Assembly (NCBI GenBank): GCA_033065855.1
Contig: JAVXUO010000408.1
Span: 62,001 to 126,000, forward strand
Direction of reading: 5' to 3'
Source: Escallonia rubra
Lineage: Eukaryota; Streptophyta; Magnoliopsida; Escalloniales; Escalloniaceae
DNA: 64,000 bases
Position 1 is the first letter of the stretch. Each line of letters begins with the position of its first letter. The notes under the pieces are model-generated. The model was not told the origin of the DNA and made no database searches. It worked only from the letters and a program-made list of their open reading frames with translations. Of this stretch, positions 36,401 to 45,400 are shown piece by piece. The translations under genes and the position numbers were made by a program.

Positions 36401-39400
36401 AGATTAATGAATTTGAAATAAACAAATATGAATGTTTATGGTGCTACTTAGGCGATATGTCACCTCCTCTAATCATGCAACACGTCATCCTATTTGCTTT
36501 TCGTGTTTTTTTTTTTTACCCCAACTTACTAACAATTTAATATAATTTATCATTAAAAAACCATAGGCCTAATTTATCCATTTTTTTATACCTTATAAAA
36601 CTAGAGAACTAATTCTACACCTTCCAAAACTCAACCTAATTAATATACTCATATATTAGGCTTTAATATTAACTTTTAACACTTCAAACGTACTTTAAAA
36701 TAAAAAAATAAAATCTTTAAAGGTAAAAATACTAAAACCATCCCCACTTATTAACTCTTTACTACGATTTATTATTGAAAAATCTGTTGGTATAATTGTC
36801 CCGATATTTGTAAAATTTAGAAAACTAGAAAGTCAATTGTATAACTTTTAAAACGCTATGCTATGGACATACATTTACGTATTAGCCTTTGATTTTGAGT
36901 ATTAGCACCTCAAAAGCAATTTAAAAAATTAAATAAAATTATGACAATCATGTATGAAACAAAAGATTGTACTCACAAATTAGATTTTTTTTTCATTTTA
37001 CAGAAGCAATATACAAACCAAAAATGACATAACTTTTCAAAATACGTCAAATATCAAAATAGATGTTTATTTAAGAAATTAGTTTTACCTAAATAGCTCA
37101 AACTTTAAAATGAAAATCATATATACCTAACAAATGCAAAGAAGAGGAATCGCGCCTTAATTGAATTAATGTTCAAAAAAACTTTAAAATGCCAAAATAA
37201 AATTTTAATTTCACAAATTATTTTTTAGTTAGATTACCTCAATCTCTCAAACTGAAACATATACTCCTTTTAAATGAAAAAAATAATTAAATATAAGTAT
37301 TAAGTCATAAGCATCGTGCGTCATCAATAAATTAACTGATAAGATTTAATTAGATTACTCGCGTTTTTAAAAAACTCTAACCAATAAATAATGTAAATAA
37401 GTTGGAGATTTTTTTATACTATACTTAATTAATAAACTAAATTATTGGTATCTAATTATGTCTTTTATCCCCTAAAGTGTTCAACAAGATAAGAACCAAA
37501 AATCTAAAGAGGAAAAGCTAAATAAATACTAAACAAGAATTACTAAACAAGAACGGTATAATCATTTTTTTATATTATCTTTAATAATTTTGTGTAATCG
37601 TACGTTATTTCACAAAGGTAATAATTAATTTTTTTGTCGAAAAAAGGCTTGACTGTAATGCTCTAATCCAACCGACATGGAGTATTGCGCCTCGGGGACC
37701 TACAAGGCCGCCATATATATCTGAGTCCTCGATTCTCGCACCTATGTCGAGGCCGAAGCGCACAAGGAGCCGTGTGTGGAGCACATGCAGGGTGAGGACG
37801 TAAGTATGCCGCCAACAAGTGCGGCAGGCAGGCTTCGAACTCAGGTGGGAAACCTGGATTGGGATCCTGGGGACGGTTGAACCAACCCTTATTGGCCACA
37901 AACGTAATAAATGCGAAATCAGTCCGGCATTTACTATTTTGGAACATTTTCAGCTTTATGCTTTTTTTGAGTTTCTTTTTTATTATGATGATACTTACAT
38001 CTGAAATGCATGAATATGACATATTTTAAATTTTATGGTTCGCTTCAAGCGAATATGAATAAATCTTACCTCAAAATCATCGACATAACGCCTAAATACC
38101 CAACTTTAACTCTATCAAAATACACTGACACTAAACACATACGGATACAGATACATAAATCGTTAAATATAACCGACCGAGGCCTTGTCCGGATTACCGA
38201 ACTAGTATATATATAATAGACGAAGCGTTGTGCATTGTGGGGGTGACACATAATTTTTTTTTTAGTGTTCATTTCCTTTTTGACTCCTTTTAATTTTGCG
38301 ACACGTCATACCCTACTTATGCGGCACGTCATCATGTTTGTTTTGGTATCATATTTATTTTTCACATCTACTTATTAAAGTCACACAACCATTATTACTC
38401 TTTACTATAATTTATTATTAAAAATTCGCACCTATTATTGACATAATTTTACTAAACTTAATAAGAGTAGAAAATCAATTATGCACCTTCTAAAATTCTA
38501 CCTAACCAATATACTAACATATTAGGTCTTAATTTTCACTACTAACATCTCAAAAGTACTATAAAAAGAAAATAAAATCTCACAAATGTAAAATACAAAA
38601 ATTATGTATGAAACCAAAGAAAAATAAATCACAAATTAGGATCTTTCAAAATAATTTACTAAGTGATATAACTTAATTTCTTAAAAATATTTTACGTTTT
38701 TTTTATTATAAATTTTAGTGTTTATTCTATATTATCATAAAGTATTTTTGAGGTGTTAATAGTTAAAATTAAGTCGTAATATATTGATAAATGGATTAGG
38801 TAGAGTTTTAGAAGGTGTAGAATATATTTTCTACTCATATAAGGTAAACTAAAATTATGGCAGCAATAACTACGAATTTTTTTGATAATAAATCATAGTA
38901 AAGAATCATGATACATGTGTAACTCTATTAAAAATGAATAAAAAAGAAAAAAGGACTCAGAAATAAACATGATGTTGCGTCGCAAAATGGACCTCAGATT
39001 CAAAATTGTGAATCATATACACCAAATCATATATGAAATGATAAATAATTCACAAATAAAGATCTTTCAACAATAATTTACATATTAATATGACTTAATT
39101 TTGAAAATTAACTTACGTTCTTTTTATATTTTTGACTGTTTATTTTGTTATCTTAAAGTGTTTTTGAGGCGTTAATAGTTAAAATTAAGTCCTAATATGT
39201 TGATACATTGATTAGCTAAAGTTTGAGAAGGTGTAGAATTGGTTTTCTTGTAACACCCCGAACCGTAATATCATCTAGCCGGTTAATTAAATCTTTAGCG
39301 ACCATTAGCGTTAACGGTATTTTTAGAAACCTTTAGGAGCGAAGTATCTACCTTAGCATTCAATACACTTTTAGTGACAATAAAATTTTTATTTAGTAGC

Positions 39401-42400
39401 GATGTGCTTAATAGCGACGTTTGGTCAAATGAGATAGCGTAATAACAGTTAAAATTTTCCTAGCACATAAATTTAAATTAACTAATTGTTTTGGACATGT
39501 TTGTAATAATAGAAACTTGCGGTAAAATTAGAATACCTATTGAATTTAAGGGGTTTTTGGAAAATTTTCCAACTTAGGGTTTTATTATATATTGTGATCA
39601 TGTTGCACAGCCGTCCAACACCCATTCCCTTCCTCGTCTGCTGCATTTTGAGAGAGAAAGAGATACAGAGGGACAGAGAGAGAAAGAGATTAAAAAGGGG
39701 AAGGATCGAAGGACTTTTCGGGGATCGAATTCTTTTTGGGTAAGTTTTTCTTTTAGCCCTTCTTTGTGCTTAACTACTTGCAGTTTAAAGGGGTGCGAGC
39801 ATGAGAGAACCGGTGAGATCTGCATGAGTTTAGGGCTGTTTTGTACCTTGTGGGTTGACGCCAAAGCAGCCATGAGAGGACTGCAGATCGAGCATTAGAG
39901 GCCAGCCAAGTTGTTGGTTGTAGTAGGCGTTTGAGTGTACGAGTAGTGTGTGTCGGTGCGAGATGAGAGAAAACATGGATGCCGTGCAATTACAGGATAT
40001 ATATATGTGTCATGAGTGCAAGTGGGTTTTGTTGCCGCACGAGGGAAGCAGATTTTTCGGCGAAGGTTTTGGTTTTTCCGGTAAGATTTACTCGCTTTGA
40101 TATTCAATGCATACATGTTAATTACATATATACTTACGCGTGACTGAATGGGTGAAGGGTTTAGGAGTTTGGGTTAAGCCGCGAGTGTTGAGAGTCTAGA
40201 AAGGGAAGCTGTATACCCACGTTTGCTTGAGTGAGAGATCATGTGGGTTTTCTGTGTGCATGGGCAGAAGGAAAGGCTGAAAATTTATCCGCTTGGGTGT
40301 GTGTTTGGTGTGGCCGTGGAGGGATGGTTGCCAGGGAAAGGGATGCCGTACGGCAGCATATGGATGAGTGTTTGTGTGATTAAATGTGTGTGTTGCGGGG
40401 TGTGGTTGGGTGAAGGAGAAGCTGCAATATGGAAGCATGTTGCGGGGTGTTGATGGGTGTGTTGTGCGTGAGAATAGGCTGCCGTAATGGCAGCGTATGT
40501 GTGAAGTGTTGTGGTGCTTTTGTGTGGGTAGATGATATGTTTATATATAAGGAAGTGGGGAGAAAAACAGCAACTAGAGGGGGCTGCTGCTGTGTAAATT
40601 ATATATGTATTTTGTCTTTGTTGAGGTGAAAAGGAAGGGGGCAAAAACAACAACAGGGTGATGGGTTGTTGATGTGTTATATTGTGTGTATATGTGTGTT
40701 AAAAAGAAGAAAAGAGAGAGAAGTGGAGTGAGAGTGATGTAAACATATGGGTGTATTGCTGTTTGTTTTGGATGTAGGGTCTATACATGAGCTTGGGTGT
40801 GTGAGAATGTGGGTGCATTTTGGTGTATGTAATGGATGCGTGGGTGTGAGAGTTACCAATGGGTTGCTGAAATTTTCAGGGAGTGAATGAGTGTGTTTTG
40901 ACTGTGTGTAAGATGTATAAAAGAAATGGGTTTAAGAGGCAAGATAGAGAGAGAGAAGGTTCAAGACTGTGTGTTTGGTGCAGGTGTGTGATTATTATGA
41001 TGTGTGGAATTTGTAGGCAGGTGTGAGGGCTGTGAGAGGAGTGTATAAGGGTGGAGTATATGTCTGAAATTAGTGCAAGGTGTGTGTTAGTTGAGCGGGT
41101 GAGCCTGTGTGTGTGCATGTGAATATATTGTATGCATGAGGGTGTGTTTGTGCGTGTGTGGGTGTGTAGATGTGTAAACTGTGTGCGTGCGTGGGTGTGT
41201 AGATGTGTAAACTGTGTGCGTGTGTGGGTGTGTAGATGTGTAAACTGTGTGCGTGCGTGGGTGTGTAGATGTGTAAACTGTGTGCGTGTGTGGGTGTGTA
41301 GATGTGTAAACTGTGTGCGTGTGTGGGTGCTGAGTGAGTGGTGTAGGCGTATAAGTGTGTGCATGCTGTGTTGATATAAAAGAGAAGAGATGCAGTGAGC
41401 AGAGGGAAAAAAGAAGGGAAGCGTGGATCGGGTATTTAGTTAGCGTTAAGTACGGCGCAAGCATTCAATTATGTATAGTGATTGTTAGCATGTGAAATTT
41501 TATAGTATAATACCTTAGGCTATATTAGAATTTCTGGTAAATTTTCATAAGTTTCTAAAATCACATGTATTTTTAGTATTTTCTGTAATTCCAGATTTGT
41601 AAAATTCTTTTGGAGCCTTTAAACTCTGAAACTATTCTGGGGAAAATTATAGTAATGTCCTTATGATATAAATATGACTCAGTTTGAATTTTATAATTTT
41701 TGGATTTGATTTGCTATGGTTTCCGTATCACGTTGGTTTTAGCAAAATTAATAATTTACAAATAGTTTTAGTGCCTTTTAATTTATGATTTAAATTTCTA
41801 TAATTTTTATACATATTTTAAAGCTGTTACAAAAATTATGGGATTTATTTTGCAGCTGGAAGTAATTATGTAATTATGGATATTATTGGGTTTTTATTGT
41901 ATATAAAGAAATTATTTTAATTCGAAAATATTCAAAATTCAGAAAATGCATATTTTGACTTTTAATAATATTTTAATCCATAAAATTGTTTTATTTAAAC
42001 TTATTATGAATTTTAGGCTATTGTTACGCATTAAGTAGCGGACATGGTTTTCGATTAGCTAGGTTGGTCGTGTGCGGAACACGCTTCGAATTGCGCAATT
42101 TCGAGGTTAGATGTGAGCACGTGGTGGGTAGTGAATGTTAGAGTTACAGTATTGTAGTATAGATTGTGTTCTAACAGATGGATTTGTCAATCTAGGTTTA
42201 TTCAAAAAAATATTGATCAAGGTTCGTAACATCGCTTAGCTTGGATCGAGGTAAGAAATTCTATCCAAACCCTATTTCATTATTCTGATTTCAAATGCTT
42301 ATAACAACAGTTTTACAAACTAGATCGAATGTTGATTTTTATTGATTGATATAAAAATGTTTTTAAATTGCCCATGAAACCGCCTTATAGCGATCGTTTG

Positions 42401-45400
42401 GAATTCTGTTTCATCTCATCATGGAATCCATTGTTCATTTGATATGTTTATTGATTGCTCATCGTAAAGAATTTTTGAATTCTATTTATTACTTCTCAAT
42501 GTTGACATGAGTTAGTAACTTGGGAGCCATAAGGATGGTCTGTATTGTTGGCGTTATAAGGATGGTCTGTTGGATGGGTTTATACTAGTACCTAGATGGA
42601 ATAGTCAGTGTACATATGCATATGTAAGCGTATCGAGCACTGCCGGGGTGGCTTTGCTTCTGTACTGCTTATGTTCAACGTTTTTTATTTATGTTTATTG
42701 CACTTTAAGTGTTTTAAAAATGGTTATTTATTTAAGGGAAATGAGTTGATACTCCTCCCTATGTTTACATTGAAATGCTATGGGTTCCTTTGAAAACCCT
42801 TTTAAAATTGTCATTTGATTGTATATAGAAAAATCGTTTTTTAATCGTTCTGTTCTCCGTTTAAAAGTTGTTATTTGATTTAAATGTAAAATCGTCCGAA
42901 TCGTTTTTATTATTTTTAAGTCTTTGATCGACCTTACTGGGCTCTCGAAAGCTCACTCTCCTTTGACTTCCTTTCCGCAGATGACAATCAGCTTTAAGTT
43001 GCTCGAATAAGGATTAGAGCCGAGCGAGCCGAAGAATTTGAATTTAAGCTTAGTATTGATGGTTAGAACTCCGGCGTGGGTGAATGTTATTGTTTAAACT
43101 TACAAGACTTAGATTGATGTTTCACCTACGATAGTTTACTAAGATTATGATTAATGATTTAGTTGCTCTGACATATTTTGTATTAGTTGAGTGAGTTGAG
43201 GTAATATTATTTTAGTGAATTGATCGAGCGAGTATATAACGTTCCAGAAAATTCCGGGATGTTACATTTCTACTCATATAAGTTAAACTAAAATTATGAC
43301 AACCATAGTTACGAATATTTAATAATAAACAAAAGTAAATAATCATGACACGTGTAATTTTAATGAATATGGATAAAAAAGGAAAATGATTCGAAAACAA
43401 ACATGATGATGTATCGCAAAATTGATTTCAAAATTCTAAATTGAAAATCATATACAGCAATACATGTAAACAAAAAAAAAAAAAAAAAAGGATTAAAGCG
43501 AATATGACTTACAAATAAAGATCTTTCTTTTCTATTTATGGAAATTATGTACAAAGTGAATATGTCTTAGTTTTAAAAAATATGTTAAAATACCAACATG
43601 ACAATTTACTTAAGAAATTAATTTTAATTGTGTGACCTCAACTTTTAAATTGGAACCTTATACACCAATAAATCCAAACTAAAAAAGAATCAAGCTGAAT
43701 ATGACTTAGCTCTTAAAATTAGTTAAAATACAAAAATAACAGCTTAATTTCACAAATAATTTTTAAGATTCACGAATTAGAAATAAACAAACATCAACGT
43801 TCATGGCGCTACTTACGCGACATGTTAACCCTTTTAATTATGCAGCACAAGATAAAGTAAGTAAACATATAAAATAATTTTTTAATCTTATGCCATTACA
43901 GCCCCTTGTATCATAGCCTATACGATAAACTAGACGTGAACAAAGTTTTTATCCATTTGACACATAGTCGTATAGTTATTACTAAGAAAGAACTGTATGA
44001 TTGTTCTTTTAATATTAACTTAACTATCGTGTGTAATCCTATGGTCTATCACAAAGGAAATAATTGTGGAATCAGTCCGCTATATATACTACTCCGTATT
44101 TTGGAACATTTTTAGTTTTATACTTTGTTTGAGTTTCTTTTGATTATGATGATACTTATATATGAAATGCATGAATATGACATATTTCTAATTTGACGGT
44201 TCGCTTCTTGCGATACAAATAAAGTTTAGTTCAAAATCATCGAAATAATGCCTAAATACCTAACCTTAACTCTACCAAAGTATACGTACTGACACTCGAA
44301 CGTACAAATTCATAAGTCAATAAATATAACCGACCCCGACCTTGTCGGGGTTACCGGACTAATCTATCTATAAAAAGTTAAAGACGTCTCTCCTAATGGC
44401 GACATTTAGGAATTTTAAAGCTCTTATATTTGCGACATGTAGGATTTTTAGAGCTTATGACGCCTTGAATTTTAGGAGCATTCTCCTTTTTCCATGTAAG
44501 CTTCAGCTTTATCTTGAGAGAGTCTCCAATTCAGTTGGACTCTTCAATGAATAACTATCAACCTATCTATACATCAAAAGTTAAAGATGTCTCGACATGT
44601 AAGATTTTTGACGGGTAGAATTTTTAGAACTCTCATACTTATGACGCATTGAATTTTAGGAGCATTCTCATTTTGCCACGTAAGCGTCAACTTTATCTTG
44701 AGAGAGTCTCCAATTCAGTTGGACTCTTCAACGAATAACTATAAAAAAACAGAAGGAGTTAGGCTAAGGAAAATAAAAGGTGTGTTATCATGCAGGGTTT
44801 ATATAGTCCTAATAAAATTTAACCTCTTAAGGTGCTGTTACTATAAAACTTATCCTGCAAGGTTATAGTCCTAATAAAAATTAAACCCTTAAGACTATTA
44901 CTATCTCTTAATTCCTTTCAGTTGCACAACAGGCACTTTTCGCCCAGCCTCCGTCCAATCCGTTCTCAATTGCTATTCCTGTACCAGGCAGCCTGCTTAA
45001 AAATCAAACAGAATAATGCTACCAGTCACTTATTTTTGGATGTCATAACCTTCACTCAAATTTTTGAATGCAACCAAATTGTTTGGCTTTACCGTGATCT
45101 TTCCATCTAAAATAAAAAATGAAAAGAAAGAGCTTAGATTCTCAAGCTTATGAAAAATATATCTCGTGATGCCGATTGGTTATAATGAAAATTACTAAGG
45201 TCAAGACTACGCTATTATGCTGTATTTCTGTAAGATCATAGTACGTAGACATTTAACGACGATCTTAAAGTAAAAAAAATTGTAAGAGAAGTATATGTTA
45301 TCAACTTCCTTAAAACAAGTAAAATGGCTTTACCATGTCTTTCAACAAATCTTCTGCTCATGGAGGATTATGAGAATGGAGGACTATTATTAGGTTCTCA

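Larger units (their letters stand above)
38210..44362 (+). mobile_element. Helitron-like copy 3, interrupted by a solo LTR
   Basis: Begins ATAATAGACGAAGCGTTGTG and ends with the hairpin ACCCCGACCTTGTCGGGGT, TACCGGA, CTAA (44359-44362), followed directly by TC. The 4.0-kb LTR at 39249-43266 splits it. Without that insertion it is about 2.1 kb. No helicase ORF. Confidence 0.75.

Noticed and set aside
41132-41374. Cys/Val repeat protein in the GT-rich minisatellite
   Set aside because: Directly explained by the 33-bp DNA repeat; both strands are open.
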